A stretch of 64,000 nt of DNA from Cardinalis cardinalis (Eukaryota; Chordata; Aves; Passeriformes; Cardinalidae): assembly GCA_014549065.1 (NCBI GenBank), contig JACDOX010000112.1:358259-422258 (forward strand), written 5' to 3'. This document shows positions 12,001-25,900 of this stretch, in pieces; the stretch's first letter is position 1; each line of letters opens with the position of its first letter. Under the pieces are notes generated by a model. The model made no database searches. It was not told where the DNA came from and was given only the letters and a program-made list of their open reading frames with translations. A program made the position numbers and the translations under genes.

Positions 12001-15000
12001 ACATAAGTAAGGTCAGAGTTAGGGGCTTACTTTACATTTAATGCACCCACTTATCCACACCCACATTAAAATTCACTCTTGCTTTTGTAGAAATAATTTC
12101 TATGGGTTCAGGAAAGCATGGCAGATGATATAAGATATTAAAATAGTCTCACTNAACCCTATTCTGCTGCTCTTGGAGTATTATCTTATTCTGAATATTC
12201 CAGTGACATCGAAGAGGACAAAAGCTGGTCCCTACATGAGCACATCTCATTGCTGGACCTTATTTTTCAGGCTACCGAGTGTTCACATGTCTGCCTCACA
12301 TCATCTTATTCTGCCTATTCTTCCCTCTGATTTCCTTTCTAGCCTTTATCTAAAAAGCCTTTTCATTTTTTTCTATTATTCCTCTCCCTCTCCACCTTCT
12401 TTCCATGTGAGCCATAAATCCCAGTGACTAAAATGGAAAGCAGGCACCTAAAAATTCTTGCTCATCTTTGCTATTTTCTTCTAAAATGTGGACAAGCACT
12501 TTGAAATTTTAAAAATTCTATTTTAAAATTCTCCTCAGCTGTTTTCCTCATACTGTAAAAAGAAAAACAAAACGTCAATTATAAAAACTATTGAAAAAAA
12601 AACATCAAGAAAGGAAAAAGTTGCCAGCTGAGGAAAATGAAGTGTCTCTTGTTTGAAGGCAGAACAAAGTGTACCAGGGTAATTATAAAGTGGAGGTAGG
12701 GGAAGCAGAAAATCAGAGGGTACGTGGGGGACAGACCATCAATTCCAGCATGCTGGCAGAGATCAGCACAGACCATTACAATGCTGATCACACTCAAGTC
12801 ACTTGCATTTTTCAGCATCTTCAGGCTGATTGTGTAAAACCTGAATTATTCCCAGCTCTCTTAGACTTACATTTGATTTCCATGGGGCAAGAGGGGTGTG
12901 CAGTGCCTGNTTTAATGACAGATTACCACGGTGGGATATTTTAAGGTCCAAAGCACAGGCTTACGTGTGAGCTCTGCTCTCAGGGCCGAGGGGTTCTGGA
13001 TGGTTTTGGATTCCGTCCCAGTCCCGGTGTCGTAGTCCAGCTCGCGGTAGTAGATGCGATATCCCAGCAGGAGCCCGTTCACACTCTCCATCTTGGGGGG
13101 CTGCAAAACACCCAGGTGAAGAACACGCTGGTGAGGATGGGCATGGCAACACACACCCAGCACCAGGGACAGCGGCTCTGTATGGGAATTATTGCCAGTA
13201 TTGCTGCATNNNNNNNNNNNNNNNNNNNNNNNNNNNNNNNNNNNNNNNNNNNNNNNNNNNNNNNNNNNNNNNNNNNNNNNNNNNNNNNNNNNNNNNNNNN
13301 NNNNNNNNNNNNNNNNNNNNNNNNNNNNNNNNNNNNNNNNNNNNNNNNNNNNNNNNNNNNNNNNNNNNNNNNNNNNNNNNNNNNNNNNNNNNNNNNNNNN
13401 NNNNNNNNNNNNNNNNNNNNNNNNNNNNNNNNNNNNNNNNNNNNNNNNNNNNNNNNNNNNNNNNNNNNNNNNNNNNNNNNNNNNNNNNNNNNNNNNNNNN
13501 NNNNNNNNNNNNNNNNNNNNNNNNCCCCACAGACACTTTGGGCTGGCTGGGTGTGTGGTGTTTCACCCCACAGACACTTTGGGCTGGCTGGTGTGTGGTG
13601 TTTCACCCCACAGACACTTGTGGCTGGCTGGGTGTGTTGTGTTTCACCCCACAGACACTTTGGGCTGGCTGGTGTGTGGTGTTTCACTCACAGACACTTT
13701 GGGCTGGCTGGGTGTGTGGTGTTTCACCCCAGGGACACTTTGGGCTGGCTGGGTGTGTGGTGTTTCACCCCAGGGACACTTTGGGCTGGCTGGGTGTGTG
13801 GTGTTTCACCCCAGTGACACTTTGGGCTGGCTGGTGCTGCAGCTGGGCACTTGGAGACAAGTCCAGGCCTGCAGGAGCTCTGCTGGTGCTGGGATGGACA
13901 GGGTCTGCTCCTCAGGTTTCCCTCTGTGGAGAAGCTTTAAGGCGATGGTGAAGGGAAGGAGTCGGTTCTGCTGGAGGGTTTGGATCCAGAGCTTTATTGT
14001 GGCCCACAGGCCTCTGAATGCAGCNCCAGCTCCANCAGAACTCCCTGAGCCCGTGGTTGCTGCTCCTTTGAACACCGGGGAGAGGGGAGGGAAGGGGCAG
14101 GGAGCCACCAAGCAGGGACAGGAGGGGAGGGACAAAGGGACAAAGGACNCCTGGATGGCCCAATGTCCCCTGGGGTAGAGGGCATCCTGTGAATCTGCCC
14201 AATCACTCCATGCCCTCTGGAATGCCAGGACTGACAGACAGTGCTGGGAGGGGTCAGGGTGNGGAGAGGAGAGGTGACTGACACACCTGGGAGGGAATTT
14301 TCAAGGGAGGGACTCNGGTTCTGAGGTAAACCCTGAAATCACAANGCAACAGCTCTGTGCTCTGCTGAAAGCAGACATTAATAACGCACTGGGATGGAGG
14401 TTGTGTGGTTTGAAAAGCACAATCAAAGGCAAATTTGAGGATTTTGCTCTGCTGTGGCCATTGCAGAAGGTTCTTGAGTGAAAAATCCACATAATGAACC
14501 AAGCTCCTTTCCTTCTTGGCCCACAGAAACCTGGGTGGGATGAAAAGTACAAATGAGAGCTCCCTGGAAATGCAGGTTGCCTTCCACCAACGTTGGAACA
14601 GCCAAACAGTGTTTCACTGCTTCCAAAAGGAAATAAATTATTTTGTCACAGACAGAATTTCTTCCTTTTCCTTGGGGACTGATCACAGGACACTCTTCAT
14701 TTGGCATTATTTTACTGAAAGACTGATGATCAAGTAAGAAGGAAAATAAAAAGGAATAATAAAAATTGTTCTGGCTTTGATTAGGAAGACAAAACTAGGT
14801 CTAATGACAACCTCATTGAGGCATTTAGAGAGAAGTTACAGTGTGATGGGCTCTGGTGNGGGCACAGAGGAGAACCAAGGGCTCCTCCATTACAGCTCAG
14901 AGCAGTTTGGCACATACAGCCATAGGATGGTTCAAATATGAGGGTTTTTTTCTTTCAGCATCATATTGGGAGATGCTCAAAGACAAAACACCTCAACAAG

Positions 15001-18000
15001 GCTTCTCCAGCAGCCCCTCACATCCTCCTTCAGCTACAGACACGCAGCTGGCACACTGGAAAGGAGATTTGTATCTGGGTGGCTTGCTTAGGTAGAGACA
15101 AAGGGATTCCTCTTGTTTTGGGAAAAAAATNACTTTCCTGAGTCTAATGCAGGATAAGAACTGCAAAGAAGAGNTGCCTTGAGCCATTTATCTTCTAAAG
15201 ATTCTTTAACTGAAATTTAAGGGGCTGAAAGTATAAATGAAAAGGGTTTTAATGATAATCTTGCCTTTAATCCAGAAAAATCCCTACCAGCCTTGAGAAC
15301 TTTACTAAGGAAAAGCATTGTGTAAAAATTAACTGCTGGTGTGAAACACTGTCACAATAGAAGGCAATGCCTCATGTAACTTTAATGAAGAAAGTAAGGA
15401 CATCTTNACAGAAATGAGGAAGATCTTTGGTAATTCTGCTTCCAGAAATGACATGAATTTTCCATTACTCCATTACAATGGCAAGAGGAGGGAGAGAACT
15501 GTCCAGTNTCAGTGCCAAGGACCTTGCTCTGGGTGAGGGCTGAAGGAATTAAGTAGAAAGACTACAGTTTATGGATACCAAAAAAAGAAAATTACATGAC
15601 CCAGAGCATAAGGAAACTACACCTGCTCCAGGAGGAAGCTGCCTTCTTTTGCAGCTGTCCTGCACAGAGCCTGCTGAAAGCAACCCAAACCCTCCCAAGA
15701 TTTCCCTTGCTCTGCCTGGGTGGAGATCTCTTATTCATCATTTCATGCTCATCGTGGTGCTCCATCCTCTGGCAAAGCTCTGACCACCTTTCANTGATGC
15801 TGTGGGTACAGGATTGTGAGGGACCTCGAGGATCATCAGGGCTGGGAGCTCCCCTGGTTTTCAGCAGAACCCACTTGCTGAAAGCTTCTTTCACAGACAG
15901 AACAACCTCCAGAAACCAGAACAACCAACCAGAAATGGAGCTGATTCTCCAGCCTCCCAGTATTCCTGATGGAAGCTGTTCCCAGCCTCACCACTCGGGT
16001 GGTTAGAAACATTCATTTAATTTCTAATCTAAATAATTCATAGCCAGTTTCTAACCATTTGTTCCTGTGCTAACATTGCCTTTTGGGTTAAATTGTTCTT
16101 CTCCCTGTGGGGTGTTTACTCCTGTGATGTATTTTAGAAAGGGCAATCATATTCCCTCTACGACTGCATTTTACAAGGCAAATAAATCAAGCTCTCGTAC
16201 AACAGCCTTTCCTAGTCTCAGGCTGAGAGTCCCTTGTCCAAGGGACTAAGAAAATAGACCAAATAAAGTGCCAGGTTCCTCCAGGGCTGCCCTGTGATGT
16301 TACTGCTCATGGACCAGCTGAAACGCTCTCCTGTGCAAGGACATGAGATGGGATTACTGGAAATTATCAGTATCTCTCTCTTGATATTGTCTTTCTTCTT
16401 TTCCAATNTTTTGACTTTCTGTTTTCTGTATTACACTGGAGTTACTTTAGCCCTGATGGTGCCCTTGCAGAGAAGGGCTCCACAGCACAGCAGTGTCCTC
16501 GCCTACCTATTTTAAGTTTTCCTATTAATTAAGATTTTTCTTATTTTAATTGCTAATAAACTTTTTTTTTTAATTTAGGGAAAAAAAAAAGCTGAAGTGG
16601 AATATCCTGCATAACTCTAAAGGAAAACCCTGCTGAAGCTGAGGAGGAGACTGTGACTCCCTGCTCTGCCGTGTAACTGCCTTACAAGTAAAGCTTAATT
16701 TCTCATTGTGACCCAACACTGATATTATTGTTTTCATATAAAACACTATATATAAAAAGAAAACATTGCTTTCTTATGCTATCATGTGATTCTCCATCTT
16801 TTCCTTCCTTGAGATTTAGGACAGGAAAGCTCAGAAAATAAACAGCTAGCAAACTGTCTCTCTTTTTGCCATGGAAATGATGATTTTTTTTCCTGAAAAG
16901 GGTACTCTGCTAAAAGGTCAGGTCTTCCCCTTCCTATCTGTCTTCTGTGGACAAAACTCTGCTTTTGATGTAATGGATTATTTAGGATTTTGTAGACAGG
17001 CCTGGGGGATCTGCTGAAATAGGTAAAATGGTTATGAGTGGCAGCCCATAATGTTGTACAGAAGTAAGAGAAACATCTTTGTGCAGTTTCTAAAGAGAAA
17101 TAAATAAATAAAGACTGAAATGTAAGTTTGAGTAATTGTTATCTCTAAGGTAGAAGCAGAACAGTACATGATCCTGATGTTAAGTGTAACATCCTCCAGA
17201 ACATTTGAAATAACCCTGCATTATTGATACTACAGACCTCACTGGAAATTACTTATTTTCTTCCTCCTTTAAATTTAAAAATAATGGACTGATTGGACCA
17301 AGCAGCTGAAAGCCCAGATAGTGCATCGAGAATTTGTTTTGTGAATTATTAACACAGCTCAAAGTTAAAAATTTAGCTTTGCTTGGAAATCCACTCTCCC
17401 ATTTAGCTCGACTGCTGTTTTCAGTTTACATTATTTCTTAGACACTGCTGTGAAACTTCCTCTTAATTGGAGGCTATTGTGGGACTTCAAGATTTTTGTT
17501 TATTTGAAAAATATAGTACGGTTGAATTACCAGGACCTATTAATATACATGTGGTAATGACATATAATCGCCCACAACTCCCTTGAGATGGCTCTGGCAC
17601 AACAACCCCATTTCACTTTCATGAAATGAAAAGCATCCAATTACCTAAACAACCACCTATTTCACATTAACTACACACCAGTAATCAGTCAGCTGGGGGA
17701 ATGTTTATTTCTGTGGTCCATCGTGCCTCACATCCTCTTTGTCCTCTCTTTCTGCTNTTTTTTCCCCTTTGCTGGGGGCTCTTGTTGTAGGTGGGGAGGT
17801 GGATTTGCATCTCTCCATAATTCCTCTGCTAAAACTGCTCAACACGTCTCCTATTTGCTCAACATGCTGNAAGCAATGCTGCTGCTCAGGATTCTCCTGT
17901 GTGAGCTGGGGCAGGCACCCAGCAGCACAGCCAGGCAGATTTTCAAGTGCTGCTGCACACCAATAAACACACCCTCATCCATATATTTTTCTTCCAAAAA

Positions 18001-19956
18001 TGCAAGGAGTCCCATCTGTACTGTAAATGCATATGTACATTTTTCACTATAATGCAATCTGTCCAAAGTCATCCTTATGATGTTTNGGGGGCATTGTCTG
18101 GGGAGCAGGGTGGGCAGAGGCTCTGCAGGATGGGTTGTGGATAATGTGCAGTGCCCCACTGGGGTCCCTCTATTAATGCCCACTCTGCAAAAAGAAACCG
18201 CAGGCACTGGATCACAAAATGTTCCTGCATCTCCCAGGAGGCCAGGACTGAGAGATAAAGGAAGGCAGAGGAAATGCCAATATAAAATGCAGACTTGACA
18301 CAAATACTTCCCCATCCAACCCGGAGAGACTGCAGAGAGCTCAAACTTCCTTTCTTTTCTCTGAAGAAACTCAATGTTTCCCTCTCAAAGAGTCAAGAGG
18401 GCATGTGCAGCTCCTCAGAGGTATGAATGGGATCTCAGGCACTGATCTCAGGCTTCTGATCATTCCAGCAGCAGGAGGAGGCTGTGCACAACGTGAGCTT
18501 TTGATTACCTGATCTTACCAACACCATCTCCGTGGAGTATTTTCTGGGTAAAGATGCACAACCATGGAGAGCAACGAAAGGGCAGAAGAATCTGACAAGA
18601 AACAATCTTGGACATGACTAGAGGCACTCCTTTACCAGTGCCCCAGTGAGACACCAAGNGAAAGCAACTGACAGGAATCTCCATTCATCACTAAAATTTA
18701 TGCTAGATCAGGCAAATAAGGAAATAGCTGCAGTCCTTCAATGTTAGTACAATACTTGCAGCTCAAGAAAATGTCCCTGGCAATGTACCCTTAAATTCAA
18801 CAAGTCAAAGCAACCAAAAAATTGTTCACAGGAACATCAGAATTTTTCATTTTACCTACCTGCCACTGCACAAGGACAGAGGAAGTCGTGTGGGGAGTTA
18901 CTAACACAGAACTGGGTGGTTCATCTGGAACTAAACAAGAGAAAAAGGAAACAAAAGCAGTTACAGCAAGAGGGTGGGAAAGGGACAGCTTTTCTTTCAT
19001 TCATCAAGCTCTTTTTCTTCACTGCTGAAGAAAATCTAGCCCAGCTGCTTCATGGTGGGTCCCAAAAGCAGCATGGTGGATGTGGATGCTGGAGCCCAGG
19101 GAGAAGCCAGGCTCTCCTCTTACATCCCCTGCTCTACCTGGGGCCTTGGCAGCTTGGGCAGAGCNAGAAAAGCTCAGGGCATGAACCTGGAGGAAGCTGC
19201 AGCAGCCAGCTGCTCACAGACCACCAGATGCCCATCTGTAAGGAAGTTAAATCAGCTGTGTGCTGGCTCCAAAGGGTGAGAAATATGCTCCCAGATTTTT
19301 CAGGAGATTTTTTGTCACCTTTGGGGCAAGCCTGCCTTGAATTCAGGAGCGTGTGTCACATAGCCACACATTATTTTAGTCAGGACAGCTTGATTTACCA
19401 CAGGTTAACTCTTTCCTGTGCCCATGGCCTGTGGCACTCCCAGACACTCCACAGCAGCTCAAAGACACCAAGCAAAGGCTTATCAGGAGCTCACAGCCCT
19501 CCACAGTGCAATGCTCAAGTGGCAGCACTGGGGCTGCTCAGCAGAATAAATGCTCAGTTTGTTGAGGAGGTGAGAAGCTTTCACAGATTTTTCCCAGCTG
19601 CATTGTGAGGAGGCCAAGCACAACTCTGGATCCACTGTAGCTAAATTCAAAGAGAACTTAAAATGAAATTTTGAATTCCAAACCAGTGAGTCAGTGCTGC
19701 CTCATTAGCACCAGTTACAGGCTGCACTGACCCTGCTGCTGCTGTGCAGGAAGGTGGAGAGTCAGGATGCCTTTAAGGGGCTGCTTAGCACNCTGGTCAG
19801 GTATTAAATGGGTTCCTGTTTAACATCCCACATCCCTGAGCTCTGTCCTCTCTCTGGTCTTCTGATTTCAAGACCACATTCCCTGGCAAAATGGCTTCCA
19901 ATTTTTATATGTCAGTGTCATTTCTAACTCATCACTCCTTGTAGGAAATAATTCCT

Positions 19957-19988
<32 letters not shown>

Positions 19989-22900
19989 GTAGATATATAT
20001 ATACACACACACATAACCACAGAATCATTTCGGTTGGGAAAGACAGCACTTCCAAGCCCACTGCTAATTCACGTCCCCAAGTGCCACATGCATATGGCTT
20101 TCAAATCCCTCCAGGGATGGGGACTCCACCACTGCCCCAGGCAGCCTTTGCCAGTGCTTGAGAAACCTTACAGTGAAGGAATTTTCCCTAATATTCAATC
20201 TAAACTTCCCCTGCTGCAGCCAGGCCATTTCCTTATATCCTACCACTTCTTACGTGGGAGAAGAGACTGACCCCCACCTCACAGCACCCACATATATATG
20301 TTTATNCATGTATGTGTCCCAGGATTACTCAATTTCCCAGGGTAAAAGCACAAAGTACGATGATTTTCCTACTTTGCAGAGTTCCTTTCTCCATTCAAGA
20401 NATCAGAGCTACTTCTGCATTCAGGCATCGACTTTATACAATCAAGGAATTAGAAGCTGATCTCTAAGGCTAAAAATAAAAGCCTTGTCAATGTCATTCA
20501 CAGTTTATTAGTCCTGATCTGCAGGATTAAATGCTCATGTTTCCAGGAGCTTCATACTCTTTCTTACTTATACCTCAGCAATTTTGCCATTCTGCAGACT
20601 GACGTGGATTGTGAGGGGAAAACAATTGAAGAAACTTCTTCAAATGTATGCAGGGCTCTACATTTATTTTTAATGCTCTCTTGTAAATTATTCAATTTCT
20701 GCAAAGATAATGGTTAGTGCAGAGTTTGGAAGCCAATCAAACGAAGTTTAAATCCATTTTAAGACTCCTGAAAGTATGATTCATTATCAGAGGGCACAGC
20801 AGGACACTTGAAGGCTGCCTGTTAATTCAGCCACATCTCATTGCTACCTGTGTCAACTTCCTGTGGACAAAACTGCTTTGGCTGTAGGTTTTCACTCCAG
20901 CCTCCATGGAGAACACCCTGCAGTGGCTCCAGGAGCCCTGGGAAGCCCCCAGTGTGTCTCCTCCTCCTCCCTTACCATCCTGCAGGGTCGTGACCGCCTC
21001 TGTCTCCGCACTGAAGTCGCTGTCCCCGATGTCGTTGGTGGCCTTCACTCGCAGCTTGTAGGAAGTGAAGGGGTTCAAGCTGTGGAAGGGGGAAAACAAG
21101 GCTNAAAAGGGGATGAAATCTCCCTCCCTCATCACAGCTTGTCTCCACAGAGAACCTGCCCACTGCCCACCAGAGTCACAGAGCAGTTTGTCTCCTCTCC
21201 CCATCNCTTCTTCTCTGCAGTCTCCCCTGTNGCCATCAGCACCTTCCCAGATGTCCCCTGCCCTGAGTTCCCAGACACNCTCATTTATTGCTGAATAAAT
21301 GAGACCACCAGAACACACACCTGAAGCTGGAGCTCGTGGAGCAGCCCATGACTGGGGCTTGCTATCTGAGTTCTGCATGGCTGTGCAGAGCCTGGCTTTC
21401 AAGGTGCTTTGCTGAGATATCCTCCAAAGCCATCTGGGTCAGCCCATCCTCTGAGCATGGATGGGCANGACAGGTGGGGAGGAGGGAGGAGACATGCCCA
21501 GGGTCAGCCAGGGCCCAGCAGGCTCTGGAATTCAGAGTGCCAGCTCCTGACTAATCCCCTACACCACACCACTTGATCAGGGCATTTTGCTCCTGCTGAA
21601 TCCCAAATTAATGCCATTACTTGGATTATTTAATAAAGACGGCGACAACAGGTTCCCTGCAGCTCTTTTATCTATGTGGTGCTTTAAGATATGCAAAGAA
21701 TGATTTCCAGCTGACATAACCTTGCAAAGATGATTCTGTCTTGGCTTGGCAGGGGAGGTGAAGGGGAGGCTGCCTTTGGAGTTGCAGGCAGAGGTTTGAA
21801 ATGCAGAGCTGTAACTTACNGGGGATTTCACTCATTAATTGGTAGTGTCCAACCATCCACTGGCAGATGGAACACTGACTACAAACCCAAGTTACTTGTA
21901 AGGAATGATTAAACATCNAGAATAATGCATTCTGATGGGCAGCACTCTCACATCCAGGACACTTCTGGACTTCCACAGGAAAGTGCTTTTAGCAAGGGGG
22001 AGAGGAAATCTCTTTCAGTAGTGCCACCCTATCAGGAGAGAATTACTTACCTACAGCAACTTGATTAACGTCAATCAGCCTTTTTGATCTTTTGTTTTCA
22101 GTCATGCCAATGTCAGGTTTAAGTGACACAGATGGTTTTCTTGTTTTTGCAGGTTTNGACTGGAAAGATCCTGGCACACAACCAGTGAGCTGCCATGTAC
22201 CACAACCACTAATGCTTTTAATAACAGACCCAAAAATCTGTATCTGAATGCTCGGAATACCTGATTCTAAAGCCTAAAGCTCANAGCCTTTTAGAAATAA
22301 TCTGATTTGTACTGGCTCGTCAACAGAGGAAATGGACAGCAAAACAAGTACCTGCTCGTAGACATTCAATTACTTCTGCTGATGTTACAAGGACTTTAAT
22401 TACACCAGCATTGCAGAGGATATAATGAAGCCTGAATAACAAAGTTTAAACATTCTGATGCTATCTATAAACTTCAGTATGGAAAATACAGATAAAAATG
22501 GTTCTCATTTCATCTGGAAAAGCTTATATAGAGATAATTGCAATGCAGCATTCGGAGTGGATTTTAACATCAGTCACTACTGAAAGGATTTTTAACTAGT
22601 TGTATTTTACAGAGCACTGTGTATGTGATTTAGCCTGAGTAGTGTTATCTNTGGTGTTGAGCTTCCAGGAAAGGCTTCAAAAAGATGCACTGCAGTCCAA
22701 CTTTAATTAGATTTATTGCATGACCTTCAGCAAATCTCTCAACTGCTGTTCATAACACCACCTCTAAAATGGGAGCAGTGGCCTCACTTAACCTCTCTCC
22801 CCGAAAAAGAACATGAGGCTGAGCGATGCTTGTTTTGGTTTCCTAACTAGTGGGAAAGTGTGGGAACTTCTGAGCTAGCCTGGGATCACGTGGTACCTTT

Positions 22901-25900
22901 CAATAAGGCAGGATGTGGCCTCGTGGCTGATGGAGGAGGAGTAGGTTTGCCAGTCCCCGTGTGGCAGCTCCCGCACTTGGACTGTGAAATATCGGATTGG
23001 AGATGATCCATCACTGCCAGGGACCCAGGTCAGCACCAGGCTCCGGGAGGACACGTCAGCCTGGGGGGTCAGCACCTGCCTGGGAGGNGCTGGTCGCTCT
23101 GCAATCAAACCATAATTTAGCTGCTTTGAGAGGAAATTCAAAACAATGTAACATGAGACAGCCTGGTCAGATTTTCACAGTGGTAAAGCCACAGGGCATT
23201 GAATTTTTGGATTTGCCACATGAAGTATACAACCATCCCATTCCTTAACCTTCTACTGCAAGGGGGAGCAGTAAAACTGATTCTTATCTTCCTGCATCAA
23301 AGGTCACCATAGGATATAAACCCTCCTCACAGCAGACCTCAAACTTGGGGGGATCTTGACCTGGCAGGTTAAAGAAGAATCATCAGGACTGGCAGCTAAG
23401 CAAAGCAAGGCAATCTTTAATGAAACTCAGCTGTGCTTCTGGCTGCAATTGCTCTATTGACAGAATCTGTGTGTAAATCAGCTCCCTTTTTAACCTGTTC
23501 TTACTCCTTGGTACCGGGAGCTCTGTTCTCTCTGTGCTATGCAGGGTCCTCTTCCTCCAGCTGAGGCAAGAGAAGAAGNCAGCTGGAACAGGCTGCTGTG
23601 TGGCAGAGTCCAAGCACAAACAGCTGATGCTTCCAAACCCCAGCCTGGAACCAGCACAGAGCTGGGGCTGGAGCACCTGCTGCAGGTTCCTTCCAGAGCT
23701 CCCCAACTCTTCCCTTCATACCCACTAACCTTGAACCTGCAAAGTCAAACCAGCCAGTGCAGAGGGAGATCTCTCCAGAGTAATTACCCTCACATCTCTG
23801 GGATGAACAGGGAATGGCAATGCAGGTGTAAGCATGCCAGCNCCCAACCGTTTCATTACAGATCTCCTTTCCCGTCACCGCGTCTCCGCACTCCATCGAT
23901 TTCAACAGAGAAACTCTATAGAGTGAGGAATAATTGTTTAATTGTTTATCATGAAGATTATTGATTCTGATTAAAATGTGTGGCATGTAATAAAGCAAAA
24001 ATTGATTGGAGACACCGCAGTGACTTGCTTTTGAGAAGCAATTCAATTCAACTTCATCAGCACTTGTTTCCATAAACACACCTCTGCCTGCCTGACTCCT
24101 CACAGCTCCGTACGGCCAGCGCTTCATTTCCCTGCCATCCCCTACAACCATTTCCTGCATGTTTTGGCATTTCTCTGCAGCCTGCTCTCGCTGACATCAG
24201 TGCCCAAAGACTTGTAAGCTATTAGCTGGAGGAAGCCCTGGGTGCCAGCAGCCTGCGAGCAGCAGCACGACGCGAAAGGTCAGTGCCTTACACTGACAGG
24301 CGGAGACNGGGACGTGGGGTTATTCCATGCCAGGGAGGGAGAGTCATGCAGGGATTTTATACATTCTGCTGATATGCTCTGCACTTTTGGGCAGGTCAGA
24401 TCTTGCAGTCAGTCTCCCATGATTTGGTTTCTTTCTGCTGCTAATGGGAGATCTTAAAATCTCCCGTGTTGCAGGATATACTCCCTGACTGTTTGTACAA
24501 ACCCATTAGTATAAAGAGTTTATTTATGGGAGTTTAGCCACAAGCAAATGCTAAGGTGAGACTGTCAGTGCAGGCTTGAAAGGCCACATGACTCTATAGA
24601 CTACTTTTAATTTCTTGCTACATTTCAGTTTTTTAACTCAGTTCTGCCCTGATCACCAATGTTGANTATTCTGAAGTGTAGATTCAAAGCACTGCAGAAG
24701 AGACTCTGGAGAATACAGCCACAATATAACTTGGGATCTATAAATCACAGGCACCACTGCAAAATGTAAAGATTTATACTGGGATTAACCAAGGAATTTA
24801 CAAGGACAAGAGTGACTAATTTTGTTAATTTTCAAGAGAATTTTTGTGTCTACCTTAGTATCAAGGTCTATGAGGATACTAAATACATCTTTATTAACAG
24901 GAATTAGATATATTTTCATTCTAGAATATTTATTGTCATGTATACACATTTCAGGTTAATTTCTTGTTAGCAAAATAGCTGCACTGGATTTCTTTATCAT
25001 CCCCTTTTATAATTCTTGCTGATGTGAGAAAACATTTTGTTGTCCTTATACTTTATATGGGATGAGTAAATTTGTGGTTCCCAAGCACGTAGAGACCCAG
25101 CAGAGTTGTCCATCAAAAAGAGAAAGGGATCATGTTACACTGTGATTTGGGTACTCAAGATAACCCCAAAGCATTGATAGCAACAAGGGGTCACTGTTCC
25201 CACAGTGCAGCTGGGAGTTCTGCCTTGAGCTGTTGTGCATCCTTGTNCACAGTCTGAGGAAGCTCAGCACATTTTATTGAGCAGGAGAGGCTCTGAGCTT
25301 TGAGAATCCACATTTTTTGGCATGGTGGGTTTTTTCTGGAAGCCTCTACATGTCAGGCTTTGAACCTCTCCTTTGACAGCAATCAGACAGGGTGGGAGAA
25401 ACCTTGAGCTGATAAATCTCTTTGATGGACAGTACCTTTAGCAGAGGCACTTCCAATTTCCTAATACATCTCCAGAGGTTCTTTCTCTGAGGACTGCACT
25501 GTTNTGAACTGGGAAGGCTGCACATGACCTGCAGAGCTTTGCCAGAGGGAATTTTAAACCCAACCAAACAGGCCAGGAGTAGTTGAAATGCACCTCACAG
25601 GCTCCTGCTGTTGGTAGCTGAACATCAACTTGCTCTCTTAGAAATGTTAAAAGAAAAATAATGAGGAAGACATTGTTGGCAAATACAATGGGAGATCCTT
25701 ACTCTTGCAATAAATGATGTGCAAGGTGTAGAAAGGACTTTAAACAAATGATTGCTTATCAGGAACCTTTTAGGAATTAAAAGCAAATGTCATTGGTTGC
25801 ATTATGGTTTACCAAGAGCAGGCTCGCAAGAACATGCAGAAATTCTAACAACAGTTGAAAGATGTCTGTGGAGGTCTGGCCTAGTGACCTGCTGGAGTGT

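Larger units (their letters stand above)
13101..18859 (-). other. SDK2: SDK2 intron (5759 nt) between exons 13 and 14
   Basis: Holds the N gap (13210-13524) and adjoining 41-bp minisatellite, a GC-rich purine patch at about 14070-14150, and an old CR1/L3 fragment at about 16010-16350. Otherwise AT-rich with no recognised feature. Confidence 0.7.
18931..20975 (-). other. SDK2: SDK2 intron (2045 nt) between exons 12 and 13
   Basis: Contains a CR1 fragment (20018-20275) whose tail abuts an AT/AC microsatellite (19963-20014). The open frame at 18916-19608 on the plus strand matches nothing recognisable and is taken as chance. Confidence 0.7.

Noticed and set aside
13525..13830. CRISPR-like array
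   Set aside because: The units are directly adjacent with no unique spacers, in a vertebrate intron; it is a minisatellite.
13116..14178. Long plus-strand open frames with repeated GWLGVWCFTP-like units
   Set aside because: They are translations of the 41-bp minisatellite and the N gap, with no start context or homology.
18916..19608. 230-residue plus-strand open frame
   Set aside because: It overlaps SDK2 exon 13 antisense at its start and has no family resemblance.
23537..24160. 207-residue minus-strand open frame in intron 10-11
   Set aside because: On the SDK2 strand but not FN3-like, and the exon 10 to 11 join is already complete without it.
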